A stretch of DNA of 64,000 bases, from assembly GCA_039621445.1 (NCBI GenBank), contig CP154956.1, positions 48,341,291 through 48,405,290 on the forward strand. Direction: 5' to 3'. A program made the translations under genes and the position numbers. The notes beneath the pieces were generated by a model. The model was not told where the DNA came from. It saw nothing but the letters and a program-made list of their open reading frames with translations, and searched no databases. Shown here one piece after another: positions 32,755-43,683 of the stretch. Positions within the stretch are counted from its first letter, which is position 1. The number at the start of each line of letters is the position of its first letter. This stretch comes from Euglena gracilis. Its lineage: Eukaryota; Euglenida; Euglenophyceae; Euglenales.

Positions 32755-33508
32755 TCACATCTTCTGGATCTCCTTCTCCACCTTCTGGATCCTCCCCACG
32801 ATCAGCGGCGGCAGCTCAGCGGCCTTTGGCTCCTTGGCCGCGGCTGCCTCCACCTTGGTGGTGAGGGAGGACACCTGCGCCACCAGGAACTTGACCTGCT
32901 CCTTCAGCCAGGCGTTCTCGGCCTGCTGATACTGCAGCTGCTGCTCCACCAGGCGCGGTGTCACCTCCACCGCCTTGCCCTGCGCCACCGCAGTCGCCTC
33001 CACCTTGGCGGTGAAGGCGGCCATCTGCACCTCGACGGCGTTGAGCTTCCCCTGCAGCTGGGTGTTCTCGGCCCGCTGCCGCTCCTTCTCCTGCAGCCCA
33101 CTCGCGGGGGCCCTGCTTGACCTCGTTAGGTTTCTCCTCGACGTCGTACATCTCGCTCTGGTCCCCGCCCGCCAGCCACTCCTTGTCGTCATCACGAGGA
33201 CCTTCTCCCCGGCGTTGTTGATCACCGTCACCTTCTCCTTCACCCTCGTCATCTCCTTCGTCATCGGAGAGGCCCAGCCGCGGCACCTTGTGCGGCCGGA
33301 CCGAGGATGGGGGGGTGCGGAAGTGCGGGTGCACGGCGGTGGTGCTCGGGTGTTCGCCGGGGGACCGGTAGGGAGGCGGCACTCCCACTGGTGCGGCGAA
33401 GGCTTGGCTGGACGACGACGCCATCTGCGACGGCGAGGGCACTGCCACCGGCACGGGTGGCAGAGCAAACTGCAGGGACGGATGCACAGATGGGATCAGG
33501 CCAGCCAC
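32755..33508 (-). CDS. Coiled-coil N-terminal part of the Ty3-like Gag
   Basis: Ends in a clear coiled coil (AVEVQMAAFTAKVEATAVAQ, WLKEQVKFLVAQVSSLTTKV, GRIQKVEKEIQKM). The coil is in the same frame as the downstream Gag ORF and is separated from it only by TGA (32755-32757) and 7 further codons, so both may be one protein of about 760 residues. The N-terminal part, in an overlapping frame, is Pro/Ser-rich and hard to delimit; the real start is uncertain. Confidence 0.5.
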
Positions 33509-34812
33509 GGGGACGGGGATCCCGTCTCTCGGCCCTCGGACTCGCCGGGGCCCAGCTCGTGGGCGGGGTGATAAGTGATGGCCCGCATGCCCTCATCAGG
33601 TCTCCTCGGTGGCTCGGGGCTGGGCACGGGCACCGGCAGGCCTGCGAAGGCCTGCTCACTCTGCAGCTCCTGGATCCCCACAGGTGCGGCACCTCGGACG
33701 GGAACGGGAACGGGAAGGGCAGGGAAGGGATCATCTGGGGGAAGGGTGGGGGCCCGGGGAAAACCTGAGAGCGTGGGGTCCCGGGTGGTAGCCAGGGGGT
33801 CGGGTCCCAGCTCTGGGGCTGGGCTGATTTCGGGAACAGGAGGGGGACTTGGGACGAGTGTCGAGGGCTATCGACTAGGGACTCGGATTGGAGGAGGATG
33901 AGTGGGAGTTGGGGTGGGGCTGGGAGAGCGGGAAACGGGGATTGTGGGGATGGGAGTGGGGATGGGGCAGGGGATCGGGGGTATCTTTTCGGGGTGTTTT
34001 CTTGCGCTCCCCGAGGGCTATCGGAAAGACTTGCGGTGGGGGCTACCACTTCCGAGTCCGCCGCAAGGGATGGCATCCTGTCTGTATCCCGGTGGGCTGT
34101 ATCCTCTTCGTGCGTGGAAAATTCTGCGGAGGTATGCACGCTTTGCATTTCAAAAAGAAGGCACTCGAGAAAATGGCCTTCAATGGAAAACGTAGAACGA
34201 ACAAGCCTCTGCTACCAGTTTTCCCCTCTCGCCGGTTCGGTGACCGTGCGCGGAATGGGCTCCCCGGCAGGCCGAGTGGGGGAAAACAGTCACCCGGCGC
34301 TCCGGTAAAAATAGGCACACGCGGCCCAAAAATTCCCTTTTTTTTTGTGTCTTTCGGTCCCTGAATTCAGTCAGAACCTGGGTTCCGGCAGCCAAATAAT
34401 TCAAAAATTGGGGGGGGGGACGGTATTTTTGGCCAACTCCTTGAGGGTGCCTTTGAAGCAGTAGGGGGGGCGGAAGCCTGGTTTGAACTTAAAAAAAGGG
34501 TAGCGGGGGGCGGAAGAACACCTTCACCTTGTTTCCCAGCGCCGCTTGCTCTTCCTTTTTTTTGAGTTTGAACTCTTTCCTTTTGATTGACCTTCCGGAT
34601 TGACTTTTTGAACTTCTTGGACAATTGTTTCCTTGAACTCACATTCAATTTTCGAAATTACTTCCTTCAGCATGCACAATTCTTTGAATTAGACATTCGG
34701 AAGAGAGAACCTGGGGGGGGGAAAGTACACAGGTAAAAAAAAAGTAGCGGAATGGCGCAGAAAATTCGCTAATTTCAGTGCGCAGGCGCCAGGCCGCCTC
34801 CCACCGCCCACA

Positions 34813-34922
34813 CAAAGCAAGCAACCAGAATTTTTTACAAAAAAGTGTGCTGCGCGCGCTGCCAGTTAGGCCAGGCTCAATTGCACAATGTGTAGGGACC
34901 TGTCCAATGCCACACTCCCCTT
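34813..34922. repeat. Dispersed repeat, part B (interrupted copy)
   Basis: From AAAGCAAGCAACCAGAATTT to TGTCCAATGCCACAC. Nearly identical to 40424-40537. It is the continuation of part A that ends at 26763. Confidence 0.75.
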
Positions 34923-35054
34923 CCCAAAAGGACACCCAGTTTCCATACTTGACTCCCTTGGGCATTGGACTTGTCCTTCACAGGGGGGGGGGGGGCGTCT
35001 CGAAAGAGCCGAACTCTCCCAACCACAACTTGGCGAACTCGGTGCCATGAATCT

Positions 35055-35205
35055 CAAACAGGGAGGGGGGCATCAACTCGTGAGCCACTCTCCCTCACCT
35101 CTGTCTCAGGGGTGGGGCATCAACTCGTAAGCCAACTCTCCCCACCTCTCTTGCACAGGGGGGGCATCAACTCGTGAGCCAACTCTCCCCTGCACCTTCT
35201 CGGAC
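35055..35205. repeat. Three tandem ~52-bp repeats
   Basis: GGGGCATCAACTCGTGAGCC(A)ACTCTCCC occurs three times (about 35068, 35116, 35164), each followed by C/T-rich CACCTCT..TG(T/C)(C/A)CAGGG. Confidence 0.85.
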
Positions 35206-35625
35206 AGGGTGTTAAGGGGTCAATGTGACCTCAATTGCCCTTGGGGCCTGGAAGATCACTGAAATTCCCATTTTCGGATTTCAGTCGAATTAAAAGTTCG
35301 GAAAGGTTCTGTGGGTAGGCCTTTGAGGCCTGAACCCCTATTTTGGCCTTTCCGGCCTCAACTGGCGAAATTTCCTGGACCAGTCGGCCGAATTTTTCCG
35401 GTCGGTAGGATCAGACCAAATTCCTAGTTAAGCAAAGCCCCAAATAGAACCCCCCAATTTCTAACTCAATCTCACACACAGGGTTCTTTGCCCATACAAT
35501 GTACTGGTGAACACTACAAAAAAAAATCAATTGTTTGTGCTTGCAAGAACCTTATTTTGATATAAAAAAAATTTCAAGGTTGATTTGAAAAGCTCAAGAG
35601 CAATAAAAAGAAAAGCTGGAATACA

Positions 35626-37735
35626 TTGAACAAAGGCCGGCGGCCCCCTCGAAAAACAGCCGGGGCCGAAGGATCCGAAGAAAATTCGGACCAAAAAAAG
35701 GTTTTCATGGAGGTCCTACCCGGGTCCTCCGGCCAAGGCCTGGCAGAGGCTTGGCCTGGCCAAGAAGACGAAGACCAAGAAGATCAAGAAGAAAGTGAAC
35801 ACCTTGAAGGGGTGGTGCCATCAGGCCCGCCCGAGGTGGTGCCCATGGGCCCCCTCATGCCGATGGCATTCCCAAATGGAGAAGAAGAAATGGTGAAGGT
35901 TGAATATCAAAAAGAAGAAAAATTTGAAGATTCAAAAACATTGTTCATATTGGCTGCATCAGCTGGTGGAGGGGGGCCCCAATGGCCCCCCAGCGCGCAG
36001 TATCGAAGCTGATGAACCTCACCAAGCGGACACCACACACGACAACACACCAACCCCCACATGCCTGCCTGTCTGCACCCCCCCGAAGAAAACCCACCCG
36101 AAAGAACCTGAAAAGAAGTAGACCCCCCCGAGAATTTGAAACAGAATCAGAATCTGCCTCGTCCACAATGACGTGAAAAAAAGAATTTCTTCATGGTTCG
36201 GGACGGGTGTGCCTGAAAAAGTGTAAAAAAACCCAGAAATAACACAAGGCGAATTTTCTGTGTAAAATGAATTACCTCGCCTTACAAGGTTTATTGACAG
36301 TTTGAGGGGGGAGTTGCAAATAGAAGAAGGAAGACATTTTTGTCAGGGGACAATTACGAACCTTGAAGTCCCAGAAGGTTTTTTCTTGCAAAATTTTCCC
36401 CAATTTCAAGGGGAAACGCCAAAGCTTTTGGAAGCACCACAAAAATTGCAAGTTGTGCCTTTGCAAAGTGGAGGGGAGGTTGCCATTTGTCAGCACGCAC
36501 ACATATTTCAGCAATCTCAGCAACCCCAACCAAGGATCCTTGGGGGTGGTGGTGATTTCCCCCCATGATTGATGGTGTTCAAATTTTGGCTGCCCCATTG
36601 CAAGTTTGGAAGGGCAAACGTTTCCCGCTCTTATGGAAAATCCACAATCCCGTGGGTTGCAGAGGTGTGGAGTCCCCCCAAAGGTTGAATTTTCCCCGAT
36701 TCCCCCCCCAAGAAACGGGCGGGGGGGGATGATCGTTCCCGCTTTTTGGAATGTGGGACACCCATGCATGAGAGCCCCCGGCTGAAATTTCACAAGTCCC
36801 CCCCCCCGACAATGGAGGGGAGGGGATGTGGATCCTTGGGATGAATATTAGGAAAGAATTGAAGAAAGACTTCATTTTCTTGAGGGAAGACAAGAAACCA
36901 TCTCAGGAATGTTAAATCAACATGTGGAGTTGGTCAGGAATGAACGCAAACTTTACGCAACGTTTTTTGACCAAATTTCTGGGAGGTTTCAAAGTTTTGA
37001 GGAACAAACGGAGGTGGTTTTTGGGCAAATTGCCGCAATGGAGGTGGAAATTGACGGAAAAATGTGAATGGAATCACCAGAAAAGAAAATGGACTTTGCC
37101 CCCCGCATTCAAAACTTTAAAACTTTTGAAACCTCACTTGAGCACCAAGATCATGTTTTGGCGCAAATTCACCAAAAGATTTCTCGTCATGAAAACGGGA
37201 AACGGCAAGAAATTTTTGAAGTGAAACGGCAAGTTTTTAGCTAGGGAAACGCAAGTCAAAAGGACTTTGGATCCATTTTGTCCAGCGTTAAAGATTTTCA
37301 GAAAGGCGTTTCCGCTCATATTTTTGGACTTGAGCAAAAAACTGCTCGGTTGGAGAATCAGGGTGTGAGTGAACGGGTTTTCTCCCAAGGTTTTGGAGTG
37401 GGGGGTCCCTGTGCACAGGCCTCCCCCCCTTCCCAAGCCATGAATTTGGATGGTCCATGGGGGAAAAATCCAAACACACCACCAATGGGGAGGGAGACAC
37501 CCACCGCTGGGGCTCTGTTCCCCCCGCCGCTGTGGTGGCGGTGCGGGAGGCCCCAACAGGATCGGAAAGGTCAACAACGACGGCAACCCCAAGCACCAGC
37601 TATGGGCAAAAACTTGAAGAAATTCGCCACAAGTACAAAAAAGACCTCTTCGCCGGGGGGGGGGGCGACAGCAGCAAGCGAGGACACACTCTGATGGGGT
37701 TCGGTCTCCAGGTCCAGTCCACCATTATCTCGTAA
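35626..37735 (+). pseudogene. Decayed coiled-coil ORF, probable retroelement Gag/ORF1 remnant
   Basis: Discontinuous open segments in the same direction. 35626-36012 encodes an acidic, Glu/Asp-rich chain (QEDEDQEDQEESEH). 36270-36568 includes IDSLRGELQIEEGRHF and LEVPEGFFLQNFPQFQGE. 36852-37244 reads as a coiled coil (ERIEERLHFLEGRQETISG, LYATFFDQISGRFQSFEEQT, VVFGQIAAMEVEIDG) broken by one TGA at 37065. 37262-37640 continues with SVKDFQKGVSAHIFGLEQKT, a Pro-rich stretch and a basic end. Together they resemble the coiled-coil first ORF of the chromodomain element in layout, but I cannot show homology by eye. No RT follows. Confidence 0.4.
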
Positions 37736-38139
37736 TTGCACATGCCACACCGGGGCATCCCACCAGGGATCCGGCCCAGGCTGTGGACATGGAAGCAGCG
37801 TAAATGCCAGGCGGGGAATCTCTCCAGAGCCTCACTGGCCCTGGACACCTGTGGCCTGAAGCCGCCTTCGCCATCTCCCTCGGGACGATGGCGTCTTCCA
37901 TCTGCAAGTCCCATATTCCTCAATATCCATCCACTCATCTATCTCTTCTCGCCTCGTCCTCAAGTGCAGCTTCAGGGCCCAGTACGCAGTTGGGCTGTAA
38001 AGCGGTCCAGAGAACCACTTCGGCTTGTAGCAGTCGGCCGACGAGTCGGCGGACGACCCTCTCTTTTGGGCAACCGCCCGTCTATCGAGGTATAAGCCTC
38101 TGGGGATAGCCCATCGACAACATCGTGTCCGCGCCGCGC

Positions 38140-39200
38140 TGTGAAGCCTTCCCTCAGGGGTATATGCCGCCAGTAAGAAGACACACAGCGTACAGCGCGC
38201 ACACCGTAATAATAGCACCCAACTTGTTACTTTTCGGCTATAAGGCCACATAAGACTGCCAGACAGCAAAACGTCTATATAAGGTCTTTTGACCAGCTCC
38301 CCACTCCTCTCTCCTTTACCCCCCTGGGCAAAATATCGCTGTCGACGGCAGTTGGTTTTGTAAATAGGCCTTTCTCCCTGGTCAGATATGACTGGCCTGG
38401 TGCCCCCTCCTTCCAAACCTCCCCTTCAATCTTTTCCGATTATGGAATGAGACCTCCTCGCGTGTCATAGACATACCCCAAACTGGGTGGATGGGACTTT
38501 CTGGAATGGAAACCTTCCAGCCCCATTTTCCAATGGGCTCTTCCACTTCCACCCCTTTGCCGCAATAAGCAGGCACCGCATAAGCGGTTAACCACTTTTG
38601 CGCGTTTTTGCGTTATTTCGCAATTTCCTACCCACACCCCTGGTGACAGGAGAACCAAAAGCCGCAAATGGCTCTGTGACAGGTCCCCGTCCCCAGGACT
38701 GTGTCCGGCATTCCGACTGGCCTGGTCCAGTAGGGAAATCGGGCATAGCCCTGGGAGGGGGATGTGTACCAGGCAGCCGTAAGGCCATGGTACTGTGTAT
38801 GTATGTATAAGCCTACGGCCAGATATAGATCTGAGCCCCATACACAGTACTGTGCTAGGTGGTATTCCTACAGATGGCCAACGGCCTGAATTAGGAATAC
38901 CTAAGCCTAATTCTGGTTCTCCTCTCCATAGGTGGTATTCTCTATTTTTTTCCATTCTGGTGTTTGATTCAAGACTTGATTTTCAAGTTTGATTTTTCTC
39001 ATTTTGAAGTCCTGACAGAACAGCCAAGTCACTTGGCACTTTTCCTTGTCGTAGCCCATAGGGCTTCTCCCCTGCCTTGTGCTCTGCCTCTTAATTGGGG
39101 AAAAGGGCGAACAACTTTTATATTATTCTTTTCAATTTTTCTGTTACTCCAGCTTTTATTCTTTTGCGCACCAAAGGGCGAAAGCGAGGAAAAGGTTGGA
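38140..39200. repeat. Inverted diverged copy of 46590-47225
   Basis: Three blocks match in reverse complement: GACTGGCCTGGTCCAGTAGG with GTACCAGGCAGCC (38693-38780 against 47017-47097), AACAACTTTTATATTATTCT (39110-39130 against 46660-46682) and AGTAAGAAGACACAC (38170-38185 against 47200-47215). The blocks keep their order with gaps. Possibly a solo LTR or other terminal segment of the chromodomain-element family; not proven. Confidence 0.55.
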
Positions 39201-39414
39201 CAGCCCGCCTAAAATGGCCGCTTTTAAGCCCGAGCGGGAATTACCCACCCGCGGTAATTGTCGGCCCCCGGTATGAAAGAAAATGACTCAAAACCCACCC
39301 AAATGTCTTCCAAACCCCCCATTCGGGGGTCAATTTGCAAAACATTGTGGGTCACATCTTCTCTTTGGGCCTGTTCTATGAAACCATAGCATTTACCATA
39401 GCCTGGGAGGAGGC

Positions 39415-39560
39415 CGAAGGCCGAAACAGTTCAGCGACTAGTCGCTGGCGACCACAGCGAGTAGTCGCTGGCGACCACCAACAATTCCATCACCAATTTC
39501 TCGCTCGGGGCCGCCGACTACCCAATTGGTCGGCCGACTCGTCGGCCGACTAGTCACACC
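39415..39560. repeat. Cluster of GTCGGCCGACT-type palindromes
   Basis: CAGCGACTAGTCGCTGGCGA and GTCGGCCGACTCGTCGGCCG occur within 140 bp. Similar words recur at 38030-38055, 41925-41985, 42330-42366 and 46355-46395. Confidence 0.7.
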
Positions 39561-39575
39561 GGGCTGGAGGTCCTC

Positions 39576-39779
39576 CTACATCTTCCTCGTCTTCATCTCG
39601 TTGACGTTGTTGGGCATCAGCATCGCCGCATCCAGCTGCCTGTACTGGGGGAGTTTGCCGGCCACGTCCACACCTCGGAACAGCAGCAGCACCAACTCCT
39701 CCGGCGACAGCATCAGGACGGGGATGTCCTTCTCCAGCTGCAGCCTCAGCCTCACGTGATTCTTCATGGCTTTCGACAC
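39576..39779 (-). CDS. Short ORF of unknown function
   Basis: 67 codons, including VRLRLQLEKDIPVLMLSPEE and LVLLLFRGVDVAGKLPQYRQ. Amphipathic and unlike the simple-sequence frames around it, but with no family I recognise. It could be a fragment of a larger decayed gene that continues as the Met/Ala-rich repeat to 40195. Confidence 0.25.
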   Translation of the reverse strand: MSKAMKNHVRLRLQLEKDIPVLMLSPEELVLLLFRGVDVAGKLPQYRQLDAAMLMPNNVNEMKTRKM

Positions 39780-40064
39780 ATGTCCACCAGGGGCATCAGC
39801 ACCTCAGGCATCATGGACTCCACTGGCATGTCGGAATTGGTAATCTGCAGCTTCCATTTCAGCCCCATGCCACAGCTGGGCATCTCTCTGGCCTCCATGG
39901 CCACCACTGGCATCATCATCCTCACCCTGTGCAGGCCACTCCCGGCCATGTCCACGACCACCATGGCCAGCTGGTGCATCAGCACCATCCAATTTCACCA
40001 CTCGTCGATGGCATTCACTGGAATGTGCCTCCCCACCATGCTGCCACTGGGCATCAGCATCATG

Positions 40065-40165
40065 CCCCCATGGCAACCCCTGGCATCGCCCCAATGGCCA
40101 TCTCCGGCATGGCCCCCATGGCCATCTCTGGCATGGCCCCCATGGCCATCTCTGGCGTGCCTGCA
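40065..40165. repeat. Tandem GGCATGGCCCCCATGGCC repeat
   Basis: Units of about 24-30 bp containing ATGGCCATCTC(C/T)GGCATGGCC repeated three to four times. In the minus frame they encode MPEMAMGA units. Confidence 0.8.
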
Positions 40166-40261
40166 AAGGCCATCCTGGCGATGCATGACAACTTCTGAGG
40201 TCTCCGGTGCAGCGTCACCTTGACCACGTCCTTCTCCATGGGCAACACTCATACACCTTTG

Positions 40262-40537
40262 TGTAAAAAGGGCTCTTGCCCTTTTGCTGGAACTGGGATT
40301 CTGAAAAAAATCTCCCTTTGACTTCTTATTCAATTTCCTCATAAAATCTTATAACTTGATACTTCCACTGCACGCAAGCCCATTTGATGTAAACATGTAA
40401 AAAGCTGTACGCTGATTGCCTGCAAAGCAAGCAACCAGAATTTTTTACAAAAAAGTGTGCTTGCGCGCGCGCTGCCAGTTAGGCCAGGCTTAATTGCACA
40501 ATGCGTAGGGACGTGTCCAATGCCACACGCTGTGCCC
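40262..40537. repeat. Dispersed repeat, uninterrupted copy (A+B)
   Basis: Contains part A (compare 26603-26763) directly followed by part B (compare 34813-34922), joined at GATTGCCTGC|AAAGCAAGC. It serves as the empty-site counterpart of the Ty3-like insertion. Confidence 0.75.
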
Positions 40538-40599
40538 TTGTGTCCTGTCTGCCCTTGTGAGGGCACGGAAATTTGGGGGCCCCCCATAGGACTTTGGCT

Positions 40600-40800
40600 C
40601 CGGAAGGGGTCTCTGGAGATTTCCTTTGATTTTGCATCATTTTTGAGATGTTTTGAAAATATCGTTTTTTGGGCCCGAAATGGCAGAGACCAAGGGGGGT
40701 GCTTATCCAGGGGGGCGGGCCGATCCTACCCAGTTTCGACCCCTTCACGCGTGAATAACTCGTGTGAATGACTCGGGCCTGGCGGGGAGTTAGGGGTCAA
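40600..40800. repeat. Copy of the 14.6-15.0-kb intronic repeat
   Basis: GATTTTGCATCATTTTTGAG, GATCCTACCCAGTTTCGACC and GACTCGGGCCTGGCGGGGAG match the end of the array at 14640-15030 in the same order. It shows the SF-assemblin intron repeat is a dispersed family. Confidence 0.65.
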
Positions 40801-40940
40801 AACTGGGTGAATCGGAAACTGGAAACCCAGTTTCCGCTCGAGACTGAAAAAAAAAATTGTGGGAAGAAGGCCAAAATTACAAAAATTACCACACAAGAAG
40901 AAGGTGTTACGAATCGACCCCCAGCTGCCAGTTTCACGCC

Positions 40941-41018
40941 TGAACCGGCGTCTGGGACGCCGGTTCGGCGCAGAAATTTCTCGCCCGAACCGGTGTCCCA
41001 AACGCCGGTTCGGGCGTG
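40941..41018. repeat. Two long-stem hairpins
   Basis: GAACCGGCGTC-TGG-GACGCCGGTTC at 40942-40966 is a perfect 11-bp stem. CGCCCGAACCGGTGT..AACGCCGGTTCGGGCG at about 40983-41017 is a near-perfect 15-16-bp stem of related sequence. The flanks (about 40900-41030) hold diverged copies. Confidence 0.8.
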
Positions 41019-41049
41019 AAACCGGAGCCCCCAGAAATAGTTTCAACAT

Positions 41050-42400
41050 TTGGTCTTGAAATAAGACATTTGGTCTTGAAATCACCTTTCCTCAAACTTG
41101 ACCGTAAAACAAACCGGAACTTATTGCGGTGGCACATTGCAAAAAAAATAAACAACAACCAGGGGATCATGTCGCAAACAATCTCATCCCCCCCCCATTT
41201 GGCCTATACGGGCTTCTTCAGAACTCTTGTTTTGCCAATTAGGGGGGACGGAAAACTGGGGGAGGGGGCTTGAGGGCCCCGAATATCTTCCTTGTGTAAG
41301 ATAAGTCGATTTTTTGTGCACAATTCAATTCAAGACCCAAAATTCAATTCAATTCGGACCCAAAATGAAAAGTGCCAAAAAGTGTCCAAAAGGGTTTGTA
41401 AACACGTGGTGGCAATCATATTTGAGCAGTTTTTGGGTGGTCTTGGGCCAGAAATTGGGGGATTTTGAGAAACAATTTCCTTTTGGCCAATTTTGGAGAG
41501 TTTCAGAAATAGAATACCATGCAGCGTGGCAGAAATCTAAGGCCGAAAGCTGAAAGGGCTTGAGAAGAGCTTTCGATCGAGTGGCAGATGTGCAAACAAG
41601 GTCAGAAAAATGCAGAAAAAAGTGATCGCTGATTTTCAGAGCGCTTTGCAATCTGGCTGAGTTCTGTGGGTACCAAGCGAAAGGTGTCGGGGAGAGCTTT
41701 CGTTTGATATGCAATATGCAACCTGAACTGTGGGATTTGACAAATTAGGATGTCAAGTTTTGGAATACACAATCGCTGCGTGCATTATGGCCGAAATCTG
41801 TGGCCATCTGTCAAAAGCCCTTGAGAAGAGCTTTCGAGTGATGGAGTGATGAGTCATGGCTTCATAAGTGTGAAATTTTCGACTGGCGGTCGGCGCAAGG
41901 CGGTAGAATGGGGGGGGGTAGTGGGTAGTCGGCTGACTACCCAATTGGTCGGCCAACTAGGCTTGGTCCGTAGCTAGTCGGCGAGACGGGGGGGGGGGGA
42001 GTGGGGGTGTCCCCCCCGCAACCCCCCGCACCCCCCCCGCAAACCCCCGCAACCCGACCGGAGGCCCAATTCTGGGAAAATTTCTTTTGGGAGGGAGATG
42101 CCCAATTTTGGTTAAAATATAATTGTCGTGCACTTTTTTGGCTCCAATAAGCGCAAATGGGTCAAATGGGTAAAAATTTTGGGTTGACAATGCCCAATGT
42201 GGAACCAAAATCCTAACTTGATGTGTGGAAATGCGTAATTTTTGGTGGCATCATCCAAATTTTGCGACTTGGTGATTCCTAATTTTGACCTGGAAAAATC
42301 GGTTTTCCCCCCGCAACCAGGCTCACCCGCAGTGGGTAGTCGGCCGACTGGTCGGCCGACTACCCACTCTAATGGAGGTTAGGCAGTACGGGGGGGAGGG
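41050..42400. other. No gene recognised
   Basis: AT-moderate DNA with a repeated phrase GAGAAGAGCTTTCGA (41559, 41823; a variant GGAGAGCTTTCG at 41692), a GTCGGC palindrome cluster (41925-41985), a CCCCCCGCAAC block (42007-42055) and GATTCCTAATTTTG words at 42270. Confidence 0.4.
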
Positions 42401-42404
42401 GCTG

Positions 42405-42495
42405 CGGACCCCCCGGTGAACTTCACCGGTGAACGTTCACCGGGGGGGTGGGTACTTTTGGCGGTGAAGTTCACCGGTGAACTTCACCGTTTTGA
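42405..42495. repeat. GGTGAACTTCACC palindrome array
   Basis: CCGGTGAACTTCACCGGTGA, GGTGAACGTTCACC and GGTGAAGTTCACCGGTGAAC follow each other within 90 bp. A shorter set is at 43110-43143, on the other side of the MITE. Confidence 0.85.
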
Positions 42496-42517
42496 TGGTT
42501 GAGGGTGAAATTCTCAT

Positions 42518-42918
42518 CATAGCTGGCGTTTTTTTTGCTTTTTAAAAAAAAGTTTTTTTTAAAAAACGGGCAAAAAAAACGGCAAAAAACAAAGGAGAAA
42601 ATGATGGTCCAAGTTTTGCCTTTGATCGCAAGGGTGAACCAATCTTAGCTAAAATGACTGAAAACCAATACTTTTGGTTGTCTTCAACAAGAAAGGTCAA
42701 AATAGGGCATTTTTCTGCCATTTTGGGATGTTTCAACTTGAAACATCCCAAATTTGGTGTCTTTCTCTGACCGAGGACGGGCAAAAAAAAGGTAAAATTA
42801 AAGACAATTTTTTTTGCCCTGGACCCTCAATGGCGTTTTTTTTTGTTTTTTTTAAAAAAACATGTTTTTTTTAAAAAACGTGTTTTTTTACTTCGTTTTA
42901 AACGAAGTGCCAGCTATG
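42518..42918. mobile_element. hAT-like MITE copy 1, 8-bp TSD
   Basis: 401 bp. Terminal inverted repeat CATAGCTGGC (42518-42527) and GCCAGCTATG (42909-42918). Exact 8-bp flanking duplication ATTCTCAT (42510-42517 and 42919-42926). The inside is hairpin-rich (ACTTCGTTTTAAACGAAGT near the right end; TTTTAAAA arms at the left). No transposase. Homologous in reverse to 43268-43683. Confidence 0.9.
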
Positions 42919-43267
42919 ATTCTCATGGGTGAAATTTTGCTCCTTTCCTCTCAAAATGGTCATTTTGAGGTTGATGCTTCATGGAATTTTATCGAAATTT
43001 CCAAAAACTTGCCCAAAATGTCATTTTTGGCCATTTTTGGCCAAAAAGTGCTCTCTTGGTCACTGATGATGGTTAGGCAGAGGGGGGGGGGGGAGGGGGT
43101 CCGGGACCCCCCGGTGAACTTTCAAACGGTGAACTTCACCATAAGGGGGGGAGGGGGGTCAAAATGACCAAGTCCACTGCCTGATCTCCAATGTACTAAC
43201 GGGTCCAAACCGCCGACTTTTAAGCCCCCCCCCATGAAGAAAAGCCTATGAAAACTAGTCGGTGTGG

Positions 43268-43683
43268 CATAGCTGGCACTTCGTTTAAAACGAAGTCAAA
43301 TAAAACACGTTTTTTTGAAGAAAAAAACATGTTTTTTTCAAAAAAACAAAAAATAACAACATTGAGGGCCCAGGGCAAAAAACATTTGCCTTTAATTTTA
43401 GCTTTTTTTGCCCATCCTCGGTCAGAGAAAGACATCAAATTTGGGATGTTTCAAGTTAGTTTGGAATGGTTTCAAGCCAAAATGGCAGAAAAACGCCCAA
43501 TTTTGACCATTCTTGTTGAAGGCAACCAAAAGTATTGGTTTTGAGCTAAGATTGGTGCACCCTTGCGATCAAAGGCAAAATTTGGACCATCATTTTCCCC
43601 TTTGTTTTTTTTGCCGTTTTTTTGCCCTTTTTTTTTAAATAAAAAAAGTTTTTTTAAAAAAGACAAAAAAAATGCCAGCTATG
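43268..43683. mobile_element. hAT-like MITE copy 2, opposite orientation, 8-bp TSD
   Basis: 416 bp with the same TIR (CATAGCTGGC 43268-43277, GCCAGCTATG 43674-43683) and its own exact 8-bp duplication CGGTGTGG (43260-43267 and 43684-43691). The interior matches the reverse complement of copy 1 throughout (for example GATCAAAGGCAAAATTTGGA against TCCAAGTTTTGCCTTTGATC). The distinct duplications prove independent insertion. Confidence 0.9.

Larger units (their letters stand above)
26764..34812 (-). mobile_element. Ty3-like retroelement with C5-methyltransferase domain
   Basis: Minus-strand element of about 8 kb. Order in its own direction: coiled-coil ORF, Gag-like ORF with Gly/Lys-rich tail, Pro/Ala-rich linker and C5-cytosine-methyltransferase-like domain, aspartic protease, RT, RNase H, short tail. 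No integrase is visible between the RNase H end (about 27200) and the left border, and I found no terminal direct repeats. The borders come from comparison with the unbroken repeat at 40262-40537. The elevated GC content (mostly GC-ending codons) sets it apart from the DIRS and chromodomain elements. Confidence 0.65.

Noticed and set aside
37600-38416. Minus-strand frame with LYSPTAYWALKLHLRTRRE as a possible gene
   Set aside because: No recognisable domain, interrupted in neighbouring frames and overlapping the inverted repeat block; not supportable.
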